A stretch of DNA of 64,000 bases from Epiperipatus broadwayi (taxonomy: Eukaryota > Onychophora > Udeonychophora > Euonychophora > Peripatidae), in contig JAQFVV010006634.1 in NCBI GenBank assembly GCA_028023455.1, positions 231,159-295,158 of the forward strand. The letters are read 5' to 3'. The notes beneath the pieces were generated by a model. The model was given only the letters and a program-made list of their open reading frames with translations. It did not search any database and was not told the origin of the DNA. The translations under genes were made by a program, and so were the position numbers. Below are positions 26,797 through 40,171 of this stretch, in pieces. Positions within the stretch are counted from its first letter, which is position 1; every line of letters begins with the position of its first letter.

Positions 26797-28448
26797 TGTA
26801 CCTATATTGATATAGGCACATATAATTTTATCTAAAATTATTATTAAAGTAATCTTTCATAAAAGAAAAACATAAAATTAAATGTTGGAGAGTTTATTGC
26901 AGCTTGTTTTCGAAAAAGATAAGAATTAAATAGTTTTTTTTTAGTATTCGTAAAAATATAATTTAAAAAGTTAAAACATACAAATCTCTTTTCATTCAAG
27001 TTTAATTAAAGAAAAAATAATGTTAAAACTAATATATGACCGTATATATGTGCGATTGTCAACAATAGAATAAATGTTATTATAAAGTTAAAGAAGATTA
27101 TTATTAAAAAACACGGCAATGGTTATTAATTAAAATATAAAACAACATCTCTGCATGGCTATTACTAATTAAGCAATCTTCCAAAACACGTTTATCAAAG
27201 GATTAATTGATAAGGAATTTGACAACAGATCTTTGCCGGAGATATCAGAAAGACAACAAGGCACAGGTATAAATAGACTTTTTTTTATCGGACAGTAATT
27301 CATTCCACAAATTAATTGAGTTGAGACAATCAGTTCACAAAGTTATTGAGAGAGTGCAGTTCGGAAATTAATTGAGTCAGTTAAGAAACAAAATGCAGTG
27401 CTGAGAATATTTTGGAATGCACGTTCACCTCCAGCCCAGATGTCCGAGAAAACAGCAGATCTGCCCGTGAAATAATGTCAGCTTAACATCTTAGAAAATC
27501 TCCGTCAGTATCTATTTGTCTCCGATAGCAATAATCGTGAAAATCAGGAAACTCAGCAAGGAAACGTCCCAGCCGGCTGGTAAGCATTTATAATGGAAAT
27601 ATCCTCACCGAAAGCAGCCTCCAAAGAACAAAATTCTACGTCAACATTCAAAATCCTAGGTAAAACATTTGCTTATTTTCGTTATACTGTAATAGCCATT
27701 GCATTTCATTAATTCGTGCGAATCCTCCAAGAGTCTAATTATATGAACTCGATATCATACATAAATGAACTATTGATGTGTGTGATTAAATTTCAAATGC
27801 TATGTAATACTTTAATATTATTATGTGTGTGTGCATGAGTTAATATGTGCGTGATCCTTATATCAATATTATTAGTTAAATTAGATAAATACCAGTGTTT
27901 TGTTATGAAAGTAAACAAGAATATTTAAACTAGTTTAGAAATGTTAATTTAAAATATGCGTGTGTTTTATTAGAATGTTTAAATTTAGTAAATAAATGTT
28001 AGTTAATAAATTATCTTTAAAATTAAACTTTATTTGTCGGTCAATTCTTTTTATCAATCCTTTTACCAAATTCTTTTTATCAATTCTTTTTATCAATTCT
28101 TTTTAACAAATTCTTTTATTAATTCTTTTAATCACTAATTAAGTATAATCTATTAGTGATTACAAACAGCTGAGCTAGTCGTGGATTTAGGCGTTGAGTT
28201 AGTGGCCATTGCTTAAAGTGCGTTATTTATTCATCCTTGAATAGATAGCTGGCGCCCGTGTTTATACACAAACAAAAAAGTGCTTTGAACTTGGTGTTGA
28301 ACTCAACAGTCGAGAAGAAGTTATGTCCTGGAAATGTAACATTAGTTATATACTTTATAGCTATCGTTGGGGCACTCATACTCTCCGGATATGTTCTTCT
28401 CTGCCTAACAGGCCGGTGTTTTGAATCCACAGATTCGAACCTGGTTCA
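26797..28448 (+). repeat. 3' LTR
   Basis: Begins TGTACC and ends GGTTCA, followed by TA repeats. See the 5' LTR for the comparison. Confidence 0.93.
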
Positions 28449-28453
28449 ATATA

Positions 28454-31130
28454 TATATATAATAGTACAACAACTACATTTATTATATAAGCCTGTGTTA
28501 CCACTGTACTATAAAAAACAAATAAAGGGAAAAATTGAGACTTAGTTTTTATCTATAATCAATATAATATATCAGTAAAAAAAAATTAAAAAAAGAGCAG
28601 AATCCAAAATTGACACTTTTTTTTTTCCAATTATAAAATAATGTTAATTATAAATTATTTTAATTATTTTATAAAGTTCAATACTTAAACAGATTACTTT
28701 AATCTCAATGCATAATTCTAGGCAGGCATATTTATTATCAAATAAATAACAATATAACTCTATGATCATATTACATTCATTATGCCATATAATATTATGG
28801 AGCATCAATTACAAGTAGGTGAAAAAATGAAACCTAATTTCTTTCTAACTATTTAAGATTATAAAACATCTCTGAGTCACTAAAACAATAGGCATGAATG
28901 TATAGATAAGTTGTGTACACATTGCAAAGTTGACAAAATTTCTCATTTTCATTTTATAAGATAATGCTAATTGCTGTTACTTTTCATAATCTTATGAGAT
29001 CCAGTATTTGCATTGATAATAAATATAGCAATGCATAATTCTAAAGTAACAAATAATAACTGTGTGCATAGTTATAGAGTCTCAATATTACCATTTTATA
29101 TTTTTAGTAAATCGATAATAGACCTCATTTTTCAATTTACAGTAAATTGTGATCTATAATATTAGGTGATGTGGTGGATTTAGAGTAAAATGTGTTTTGT
29201 GTTATTTATTATTAATAAACATACATGTTTATTAAAGTTTGCTATATGCTTAAGTATTAGGTAGTATCAGATTATTAAAATCATTAACAATTAATATTAT
29301 TTGATAAATGGAATATAAAAAGTGTGTCGACTGTGTTATTTTAATACTCTCAGCATGGTATTTACTTTTATTGCCATAAAGTCTCCATTGTCCTTTATTT
29401 GTAATCTCAGATGGTTAGATAAAGAAATTGATTTGATGTTTTTTTCATCTACATTCAATTTGTACTCTTTAATGTAAGATGTATGTCAGTTGTGGCATAA
29501 ATATAGAGTATTGCATTATTTATTTGTCAAGTAAGATATCGATCTAGTTTTATATATCGGTATGCTTACTACATGTTTAATTAGATAAATCTTATATTTG
29601 TTGAGAATCATTGAACATTTCTCTCAGAAAATGGATGGGCATTATACCACTTTAGATCACTGTGTTTCCATAACTCTTATTAAGATAGGAGTGTTTTAAT
29701 TATCAATAAATCTACTGTACTACTTTTATTGATTTTTTAATTAATAAAAAGTCATTATTGTACAGACAATTTACAAATATAAATCATCATTTCTCTGCTG
29801 TTTATGAAGAAAATATATTTTAGGGACATGACTTCCTTCTTGATAAAATGCTTTGTGTAAAATTCATCATAATCACCTTGCAAAATTGATGTAGGCTTAA
29901 TTTTATTAAAAATATTTTAATTATTAAAAAAAACATCAGATTTGAATGCAGAATTTAATAGATTTATCATGAATTTATCTTTATTTATCCATATTAAAAA
30001 ACAACTTAAAATAATAAAGAATTTGTTCATTTTCTGACAGAGTGTTTACATTATCATCATTGATGATGGTCAAATATTTTGTTCTTATTTACAAATCAGT
30101 ATTTAAATATTTGTAAAATTCAAAGGTGATTTTTTTATGAATATTATTCATTTATAAAATTAAACTCCAATTCGTTGAATTTTCACTTCCAGCTGGTATA
30201 ACAATAGAAAATGGGAAATTTTTAAAAATATAAAATAGTGAGTTTTATAAGGTTATAAAATAAATTAGTAATTAACAATACATTATAAAATGAAAAATTA
30301 AATTGTCCACTTTATAGCTGTAATATTCTTGATTTATTTAATTATTTGATTTTTTTATTATAATATTTCAATTATAGACTTTATAGTGAAATTGGGATTT
30401 ATATGTTCAGTCTACTTATGCAGTTTATAATAGTCAATAATGAGAAAGGTCTATAGTTAGTGTAGCTTATTGTGTTATTTATTTGTTAATAAAGAAATCT
30501 GCATAGTGTGTACAATCCAGCATAAACTCATAATACACCTTAACATGAGCTGCAACTGTGAAACATTTACATGCAATATTAATATCCTATTTGAGTGTTG
30601 GAATAGTACAGTAATTAATTATTGTTCTATTATGCCAGATTTACACATTATCATTATATATATATATATATATATCAATGCTTAATTTGTTTAAAATACG
30701 TCTACTTTATTTAATTGTTGTGCATATGGAAAAATTTGGCTGAGATGAGGCATCAAATATGTTTGCACATCCTTTATTTCAACACTCTCAGAGAAGATGA
30801 AGATGATTACTGTATGACATAGATTACTTTTCTCCACTATGTATGTTATTATATCAAAGGTATATTTATTTAAAAGAGAATTTGTTCATTTTGGTAATTT
30901 AAAAAGTGATGATTCTATTGTGATCATTCCAGCAGGTGAAAATAATGCAACTGTTGTTAAGTAATTGTTTAGATTATAACAATACATTTTTTTTAAATTT
31001 ACTAAATGATGATACAAAAAGATTGCTAGAGATTCTCTGACATGCTTAGAAACAAAAAAGAGACAAAACATATTAAATGTTCCAGTATAGATGAAGATAA
31101 AAAAAAAATCTTCAAGAGAAGGTTCTTCAT
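28454..31130. other. Gene-free AT-rich stretch
   Basis: No gene or element end recognised. A short TA run lies at about 30,657-30,675. Confidence 0.55.
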
Positions 31131-31139
31131 TTTACTCTA

Positions 31140-32275
31140 GATTGTATGGTTTATCTAAATTTAAAAAAGTGTTGTAAGTTGTCCCATACATTCTTTGGTT
31201 CAGTTTTTAATTTAATACTAACAATCATTGACAGATAACTTTCATTCAGAATTAAAAATTTAGCTCATTTCCTTTTATTATGAAAAATTAGCTAAAAATG
31301 ATTTATTAAACAGTTATAATATTTCTTCTATGTTTATTAGTACTCATATTAAAAAAGCTTTATCTATCATAGCTGAATACAATAATTTAAATGAATTTCT
31401 TATTCAATTGGCACAACATTGTCTTCAAAATACAATTTTTATGTATAATTTTCAAAAATATAAACAATGTAAAGGAGCCTTCTAAGGGCTCTCCATTGTT
31501 ATCTGTAATTGCTGAATCTCTTCAAGAATAATTTTGAAGAATCAAGTAGTAAATGCAGTTAGTAAGAGACCTTCATTTGGTTCAGGTATGTGAATGATAC
31601 ATTTTTTATATGGACTCACAATATGGATGCCTTGATTTTTTTATTTTTCTTAATGAATTACATCATAATATTAAATTTATCATCGAATTTAAAAATAACA
31701 AACATCTCTTTTTAAGATATTTTAATTGCAAGAAAACCTTTTGACTGATCATCAAAATCTATTTACAGAAAAATTTATCCATACAAACAAATATCAATTT
31801 TTTTCATCATCATCCTAGTCATATATTTTCTACAGCCCATTTCTGTGATGGAGATTATCTAAATGAGTGATAGTACTATTTAAAACATTCTACTCTCCAA
31901 TGGTTATAGTAAAAACATTATATATAGGGTTTTATATAATAGTTATATAATTGTTTTACCTTAGTTTAAAGGAGTCATTGATAAGATTAGTAATATTAAG
32001 ACTACCTTTTCTGCTAGACAAAAATTGTTTTTCCATAAACCTAAAGACTGTGTACTTTGAAATATCATAGTATCTATAAAATTCCATATTCATAATATCC
32101 AAAAAACTTGGTGGGTCAAGGAGATGTATTATTTTCAGAGTTAGAGAACATACATATGCTTTAAATCAAAAATTGTTTGCATCAGTTTCTACATTGCATT
32201 TTTTAGTATTTGATCAAATACCTGAATTTTATAATACTAAAATAGCTAATTTAAAAATAAGATATGATTAAAAAC
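31140..32275 (+). pseudogene. Decayed Penelope-like element: reverse transcriptase plus GIY-YIG-like tail
   Basis: Pieces in several frames follow the order of a Penelope-like polymerase. LYGLSKFKK at 31,142 matches the family's LYGL-K-HK start. SMFISTHIKKALSII near 31,330 matches LFTNIP--KAL. LAQHCLQNTIF is followed by a GSPLLSVIAES motif near 31,478. YVND-TFFIW at 31,587 stands where YVDD is expected. A SIYRKIYPYK segment is near 31,760. RCIIFRVREHTYALN near 32,130 fits the R--EH--A part of a GIY-YIG endonuclease domain. Many stops and frameshifts show that it is inactive. No terminal repeats were identified. Confidence 0.75.
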
Positions 32276-32744
32276 CTAAGTGAGTTTATTAAAATATTGA
32301 AAATGGGATGAAATACAATAGAAACCAATTGTTTTACCTCTTTCTTGTAAAATGAATGTTAAAACATCAACCAATTGTAAAATGGAAGGAAGTAAATATT
32401 TTTTATTAATCTATCTATTCTGAATGATAGATCATCTATTATATATATATATATGAAAGAATGTTCTTTAATTTATGCTCAGTCATAATCTCATTATTAC
32501 CTAAGACATAACAGTTCTTCATTAAATCATTTGCCTTGACTATGACGAATGTTATACACAGTATAACCCAAGTAAGACTTTATTATCATATATATGTAAT
32601 AATTATACTTTACGAATATACTTTCTGCTATATATATATATTTAATAACATTTTAACAACATTATGGTCATATAAGTTACTAGAAATTGTTTATAAGAAA
32701 TGATATATATATATATTATAAAGGTCGGGAAATGAAGTGATATT
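32276..32744. other. AT-rich spacer
   Basis: Short TA runs and no recognisable coding sequence. It may include the 3' end of the Penelope-like element. Confidence 0.5.
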
Positions 32745-33430
32745 TACAGTCTTACCATAATCTGCCATACAGGGCGCCACTAGGCCATTTGAACCTAAAA
32801 AATTTATAGAGTAGGTAGATATGTGCTATTAAGATCATGACCGTCAGCCCAAGTCACTAGCTCATGAAGTATCAGAGGTTTAAAACATTTATTAAATATA
32901 TTTCTTTTAATAAATAATAATAAAAGCAATCACTGTCAGTATTAATAACACAAAAAGATTTTATTCATGTATATATATAATTGACGACACACAAATTTAA
33001 AAAATGATTATATGAAAAAAAATTATGTTTGTTTCATTACCATTTACTATTATTTTTTTTATTTTAACTTTTATTTTTAATCTTAGAAATGTTGAGTATA
33101 GATGAGCTACCCAGATGATGCACTTAAAAGACTTTCAAACATTTGACTCCAGGTTAAAAGTCCGCAGCCACACCAACGCTCGCTTCCAGATATATATCAG
33201 CAACCAATGCAATGTGAACATGTTAACATAGAATCATGCTGACAGGAATGTGCATCTGAACAGTGTGATATTATTGGAGAAAACATGTTCTTCATCCAGT
33301 ACAGGAAATGGACATCTGTCTGGTGAAGGAATCATGCATGTAATATAATAAAAACAAGGCTTCGTATGGATGAGAGAGCGTTCTATCTTGTCATGCTTAT
33401 CCTCCCAATTCATAGAGTTAAAAGGGGTCA
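32745..33430 (-). repeat. Unclassified interspersed repeat, family C, copy B
   Basis: This is the reverse complement of family C at 7.63-8.6 kb, with the same block order (see copy A). A minus-strand open frame of 74 codons (33,234-33,458) lies in its far part, with residues MDADIFPAPLTPFNSMNW at the start. It may be a remnant of the element's own protein, but I do not recognise it. Confidence 0.6.
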
Positions 33431-33459
33431 ATGGTGCAGGAAATATGTCTGCATCCATT

Positions 33460-34150
33460 TCAATGATATGACTACCTCTTTGAGGTCATGCATTCAGTTG
33501 GACTCATCACCCTAGGTGCTAACACACTTCACATTACATTGATATAAATGTCTATATATCTCTCCATCAGCATTGACACAACTACGAAACAAATAGTCCA
33601 AAATCAAAACCTCTTTAATACTAACATATATTTAAACAAGTCTAGCAGCCATCTACACTCAACCAACATTTAAATCATTTTATTAATTTAATTCTAAAAA
33701 AAAAATCTTTAGTTTAAGGCTTTAAAATCATTTTAAAATGACACATTATATTTAACTTATTTTTTTACTACAAATATTATTTAACCTACTTTTCTTTTAA
33801 ATTCAATAATGCACAAATAATGATGTGTTTTCTATCTTTAAATTCGTTTGCAATAGCAAACCCCCGCCCTATTACAAACAGAGCTTTTTAGCATGAATAA
33901 ATAAAAAAAAATACAATACATTTTTTTTTAAGAGATTACATTTAAGACTTTAAATAAGAGTTTAAAATCGCAAAGTTTATAGGAAGATAAAGTTCAGGTT
34001 TGCTCCAGAGAGAAAGTCTATAGTTCATTTTAAAGACAAATAGAGTTCAAAGTTTTAAGTTTAAGAGAGTTTATATTTAATTTTATCATTTAGAAATTTA
34101 TACCTTCCTTTGTCCTGTGCTTATTCCTTCATGACAAAGACCTAATTTAT
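33460..34150. other. Gene-free AT-rich stretch
   Basis: Nothing supportable. Confidence 0.5.
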
Positions 34151-34179
34151 GCAAGGACCCTTTTCTTGCAGACAATGAC

Positions 34180-34330
34180 AATTTATGAAGCTTGACGAAG
34201 ATTTCTGCATATGGCACCAGTGGTTCGATCCTGGGATCCATGAATAGGAAAGCTACCTTTGGCTGGCCACACCGAAGGAAGCACGATGAAGCTGATTATA
34301 TTCTTTATGATGGCAACAATAGCTTTTTAA
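34180..34330 (+). pseudogene. Possible LINE endonuclease scrap
   Basis: The plus frame reads GSILGSMNRKATFGWPHR, then RKHDEADYILYDGNN. The order R-K-x-T-(F/W)-x-W-P-(H/S), about nine residues, then D-Y-I-L resembles the C-terminal part of the APE-type endonuclease in LINE retrotransposons (usual form R-x-x-T-W-x-S-P...N-x-I-D-Y-I-L). The patch is clearly less AT-rich than its flanks. No reverse transcriptase follows. A chance match cannot be excluded. Confidence 0.3.
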
Positions 34331-34399
34331 AAAATTTTTTACTTTCAGCAAAGACAGTTGAATTTAAAACATTAATTTTCTAATTCTCCAACTCATTAT

Positions 34400-35298
34400 T
34401 TCCTTTGTATTTTTCTTTTTATAGTCCTCGGGCATCTTATCTCTGGAATGCACAGATCGATCAAACATATTTCATGTCTGTATTTTATTGTTTTATTGGG
34501 TTTGTGTGCAAGTAGATTTTTGGGTTTGTGGCTAGGTAAGATTTTGGGTTTTCCACTGAGGTCTGTGCCTATATCTTGGGCAGGAAAAGCAAGTCTTTTG
34601 TTTCTATTTCTCAACTCATCTCTTTTTCGTTATTTTTAAAATTAAAAGGTTTTTTTATTATATTTTATTTAAAGATTAGAATCTTTGCTTCGATTCTATC
34701 ATTATTTTAAAGCTTATTTCATTTTAATATTTAAATCAAACATATTAATAAATTAATAATTCGTTATTTGTGCATTTTGAATGTTCGTTCTTTTAATTCA
34801 GTATTATATATTTACAAAACAGTTAAGTATTAAAATTTAAATGTAACGCATATATATATATCCCGTTACAATATATATGTGACCTAGCAGATTTTATTAT
34901 AATTAACTGCCAGTAGTTAGAGTTTCCGATTTTTTTTTATCTTACTAACAACCTTAACTTATCAGATGAGATAAAATATTAAGCATTTGAATGTTTACAT
35001 TCATGAGGATAATCTGATATTTATATAAATAATAAGTATGACCCAAATTTGAATTTAATTGCAAACAAATGACACTATTTGTCCTTTTCATACAAGCATG
35101 GATATCATAAAGTTTGAGGGAGTTTATCAAGAATGTTATTAAAAATAAGAAAAATTGTCAAACTCGGATATGATATTATATTGCAGTAGGAAAACGTGGC
35201 CAATGTAATACATTGCAAAGTAATAGCTCATGCTACAAAATTTGGTAACCTGTTTTACAATTTCTAGTAATTGCATACATATATACTGAATATTTCCT
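34400..35298. other. Gene-free AT-rich stretch
   Basis: Overlapping short open frames on both strands at 34,396-34,639 have no motif. Nothing else seen. Confidence 0.5.
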
Positions 35299-35299
35299 A

Positions 35300-35515
35300 T
35301 ATATGTAATTAGAGAGATTTGAACTCAGGATTTTCTATCTATTCAACCTTCCCTCCATCTCAAACATCTGATACACATGACCACAGACATGTGAAAAAGA
35401 TACATAATGCCACATATACATATTTTCTGCAGAACCAGCACTCATGAGTTGGTCCAGATCTAAAGGAAAAATACACTGCAAAATCCTGAGTTCAAATCTT
35501 TCTAATTATATATAA
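35300..35515. mobile_element. Short FB element (internally deleted palindrome)
   Basis: The outer ends mirror each other: GATTTGAACTCAGGATTT at about 35,316 and AAATCCTGAGTTCAAATC at about 35,481. The left arm continues with the family blocks ACACATGACCACA and AACCAGCACTCATGAGTTGG. Both ends carry the B-box-like TTTGAACTC / GAGTTCAAAT. The right arm is almost wholly deleted. Confidence 0.75.
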
Positions 35516-35519
35516 ATTA

Positions 35520-38500
35520 CTGTAATGCACAAAACATTACACAATGGACAGAAATGTTCTATCTTGTGTGAGATTTATGCTTGTAGTATACTAAAAAGTC
35601 ACTTAATGTATAAAAAAGATTGATTGTGAATAAACTCAAACAATAAAACCAAACAATTTCCATGATATATATATTAGGCTATATTCGTGAGTAGAATGTA
35701 GGTGTTTCAGGAAACAGATATAAAGCGAGAGAAAATATCTCGAAATTTATATACTAATGAATAGTTGCAAGAAAATGAAATTTGAAAGAAGTGGGGTGTT
35801 TACAAAATTTGAAATCTACTTATTTATAAATGACAATCATTTAAAAAACTGAATGGTTTTATTGCTTAGGAATTTTTGACAATTGAAATGATAAAGTTAA
35901 GCCATAACCTACAGACCTTGAACTTTGAAGTATGGTAAAATATTTATTGCAGATCGGATTTTGACTTCTTCTCGGCGATTTTTTCCAAATGCTTAAAGAT
36001 TTTAGACAAATAATCAATTAATTCAATCCCCCCTCCCCAACAAAAATAATAACCCTATTAGGTTAGATCATTAATGTTTAGAGGAATTTGGTTAGGTTAT
36101 TTAATTTTTAGACTAACTTTTAATATTTGATTGTATATATATCGGTATAAAAAACAACCACATCCATTTTAAAAATTGACTGAAAGTAGACTTCATTTTA
36201 ATTTGAAGCAATGAATTTTAATATAATTCTTTTTTAATTAAATATATAATTTATATTTTTTTTTTCTAGTAATAATGAGATTTTATACACAACGTATATA
36301 TAGAAATTAAAGTTTTCAAATTAATCATTTTATTTTTAGATTACAAAAACGGTAAATAGACCTTCTAGCTAAGGAATTCTAATTAAAATTTCGTAGCTTT
36401 CTAAAACAATATTTCTTATTATTAATTTATTAGACTTTTTTTGCAACACATATATATATTCAACATACGTTTGAGACATACGAAATGTAAGTAATTCGTC
36501 GAACTTTTTAATAAGAAAGTGAGGTTAAACGTTGCCCAATGTAATATATATATTTCTACGAAATATTCTCTATTTTATTGTCATGTTTTTGTTGTTATTG
36601 AGTAAATCATTGCTCGCCTGAGATTTGTCATGATCTTTTTTTTTTTTTTTTGAACTCTAAAAAACAGCTTGTTTTGGTTTAAATGTGATCTTTCTTGAGA
36701 CTGGACTTTGAAATACTAGTAATGGTAAATGTCCTGCTGATAAGAAATATTGCAGTTCATGAAATAATTGTTCAAGAAAACCTGATTGGATAATTAATTA
36801 TGTGGTTACATGAATATTACAAGTATTTGATTTATTGTTCTTTTTAAACTTTATTTCAGCAATTAATTTTTATATAGTATTTGCATTTTAGTCGTATGAA
36901 CAGTTAAAATAATTATATATTAAAATAGTATAATTCCTTTGTCATATATGTGTCACCTATTTACTCTTATAACGTCCATCTATATCAGGTTTAAACCTTT
37001 AAAGAGTACCTTTTAAAGATGACTACATAGTTGTACATATATAGTTGTGAATATATATATGTGAACACCAATGTCTAATTCTTATAAATATATTACAGCA
37101 GTAGATTTGTTTAAAAGTAAAATAGATTTTAAATTATAGTTTAATTCATTTTACAAGTCAATTTGGATTTTGATTTGCTTAAATCACATATGTATAGGTG
37201 TATTTCACATACTACTGTCATATATATATTGTCATATTATTCAATCATTTAGTATAATTTCCCAACTTGTTTTTAAATAATCTGCAAAATAAAATCACAC
37301 CATGCACACCTTTTTAGCATAATGTGGTAATCAAATCTAAAAATTATTAAGAGAATAAATGTTATCAAAAATATATTTCATTTTGTAAACAAGATTTAGC
37401 CAACCATGACTATTACTAAAACCTTATGGGAAAAGTAAATGATCAAATCTTGCAAAATATCATGTTCAGGGAATAAAACAAAAGATAAAAATTATTTTGG
37501 TAATTTAAAATATAAAATTTTAAAGATGTTAATTGCTTGTCTCACTAAAAAAAAAAAATTGTTACTAAAATTATAACTTGATCACAAGTGAGTATAATTA
37601 GGCTAGATTTTTCTAGGCAAAAATAGTCTGTAAAATTTTAGGAAGTGTCTGCTAGCATAACCCATGCCGGTTTAAATTTTAATATGGCTGAGTAGGGATG
37701 ACAGGTATTTCTGTTTCCCAAACCTGGGATATGGTGATCTCTGTCCCCATCCCTATGTACTGAAGTAATACATAGCCATAATAGCAATAGATGTACCTGT
37801 TAATAACCTACTGCACTGAGATCTCAACTGTAAGAATACCGTACTTGCCACCAGACAAGATGCTCTTAAGAAATCTAGGTAACAACTTCTAAGAATGCTG
37901 TGAAGAGCTCTAAAAATGAATTTTAACTCTTACATTCAAAACTATAGCTATTATAAATTTAAACAAATGTTCAAATTTAATTTCCAAAACATTTAACTAT
38001 ATTAAAATGTAAAGCCACCAATTAATACTTGCCTAAATTTTGTAATATTAACTCTGTAAACTTTCTAAGATTACACATGCTAGAATATAAAAGTAATAAT
38101 CATTTTGTTAATTAAAACCAATCTTTTACTTTTCATATGGAGTGATGTATATATAGTTTTATAAATGTTAGTTCATAAAAATTTCATTTCTATTACATCT
38201 GTGATAATATGCCAAATGTACCATGAAAAATTGAGCATATTCAATTCTAATGATTCTAAATTGAAAATTTTATTATTTCCATCTTTGACTTAAGAAATAT
38301 AAAATAATGATTATTTAGCTTAACCTGACTAACTGTTTCAAAATTATTTTATATTATAATAATATCTGATTGCTGCTGATCATTGTTACAATATAAATTG
38401 ATTTAGATTTATATTTGTTAAACAGTTATTGTGGTTTGCAATCTTATTATTATAAGTTTAAACATAATTTTATCTGATATTGGAAGTCTAGCAATAGAAG

Positions 38501-39285
38501 TATAAGGTTAATATATATTTTATAATTCATTATTAATTATAACCCCCTTAAATATATCTTCTCCCCCTTTATAGAATCTGATTAATGATTCAGACTAGTA
38601 ATTTATTAAATGAGATTATTAATTTATTAATTTGCCTTTTTTATTATAGCATTATAATAATATGCTTAATTTATGATCTGGCTTTTATTGGCAATACAAA
38701 TATTAGCTATCTGTTTTAAAGCACCATTAATTAATTTTAATAGATGTGATATTACCGTGTGCACTGTGGATGTGTATTTTATGATTATATGTATTGGATA
38801 TATATACTTGTCTTGCTAATTAGCATGGGCTAAGGACAGAGACCATCCCATTTATTAGCTACCCTCATCCATGGTAGACATCAAGTTGCATTGATTGTTC
38901 AGATAAAACTCTTAGGGTAGAACTGGGGCACAAGGACCCAGAACCTTTAAATAAGCCTATTCGAGTTTCATTAATTAATTCATTAGCAAGTCCTTCTGTT
39001 CCTAAATGGATCACACATGTGTTATATATGGACATAATTGCTCAATCACACTGCCACTCTTTAATGATATTTAGTAAAGTAGCAAATTATGGGTGGTGCT
39101 AGTTTAGCCTGTTCTTTCTTATTATAATTTTTGTATTAATGTTTTACTAGAAACCACAAGAATATCTGTTTTTGTAGATTCAGATCTGCATCATTCTCAA
39201 GCTTTATTATTTTTATTATTCTGCTTAAATCTTATTTAATTTATGTAAATCCATTCAAACAGCTGCAGTACCCATGCTGTATTAG

Positions 39286-39290
<5 letters not shown>
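35520..39290. other. Gene-free stretch
   Basis: Mostly AT-rich non-coding DNA. Two patches, about 37,640-37,880 and 38,815-39,060, are less AT-rich and look like old, unclassified repeats. I cannot match them to each other or to a family. Confidence 0.45.

Positions 39291-39340
<50 letters not shown>
39291..39340. repeat. Compound (TA)n-(TG)n microsatellite
   Basis: A TA run passes into a TG run, an order repeated at 56,951 and 61,072. Confidence 0.95.
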
Positions 39341-39344
39341 GCTA

Positions 39345-40165
39345 GTTTAGTTACTTGTCAGTTGGCAAACCATAAGACAGAGATAGTATTTGGCATATGA
39401 AGTAATTTTTCATAGGCATAATTCATTCACTGCACACAAATCTATTAAACCTACTCTAATGAAATTTTATGCTGTAACACTTTAATCAATCTCATTCCAC
39501 CATAGAACACTTACATGGTTCAAATCCCCTATATATTTTGTTTTCTAATTGTATGTGTATTTTATTTTTCAATTTTAGTAATTACAATAAAACTTATTAA
39601 AGTATACCTCATCTTCTTTAATGATTTTACCCACACACCAATTCCAATTAAATTATTGTTTTGATATATTAGGTATTGAAGCAGTCGTATCTGAGTTTGA
39701 TCCTAGCTTCATGACATCTAGCCATAACCCCACTTCAAACCCTAGTACTAACCTTAAATTTCTGATGCAATGGGGCTTTATACGTTCAATCCACGCTAAT
39801 TTCCATAAAGAATAACTTATTTCATAAATGTGTGTTAAAATTAATTCGTTTGAGTTTAAATTAATCAATGCTATTAATAAATTCATGATAAAATTATTCA
39901 TGAATTTATATATATTATAACTGTGTGGATTGTGCGTATATATTTGTAAATATTTAAATATATATAATTGTTCGAAAGTTTCATTGCGTTGGGAATGTTT
40001 ATTTCACTTTTAAATAATTTGTTAAATTTTTAATGATTAAAAGCTACATTCTTTCAATAAGCTTTCAGATTTTCTCTTTCCAAAACAATGGTTAAAGTTT
40101 TAGTAATTAAAAAAAAAAGATAAGTATTTAAAATGTAAGGACTCCCTAATTAAAATCGTTTTTAG
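39345..40165. other. Gene-free AT-rich stretch
   Basis: Short open frames on both strands around 39,621-39,901 show no motif. Confidence 0.5.
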
Positions 40166-40171
40166 ATTTAA

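Larger units (their letters stand above)
22645..28448 (+). mobile_element. Complete, probably non-autonomous LTR retrotransposon
   Basis: Two direct LTRs of about 1.65 kb (22,645-24,295 and 26,797-28,448) start with TGTACC and end with TTCA, giving the TG...CA boundary. A primer-binding site follows the 5' LTR after AA, and a purine-rich tract precedes the 3' LTR. The 2.5-kb interior holds a single gag-like ORF (24,672-25,334). I find no protease, reverse transcriptase or integrase motif, so the proteins for mobility must come from a relative. The near-identity of most of the LTR length points to recent insertion, into a (TA)n tract. The Ty3/gypsy assignment is by gag style and boundary features only. 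Confidence 0.9.
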
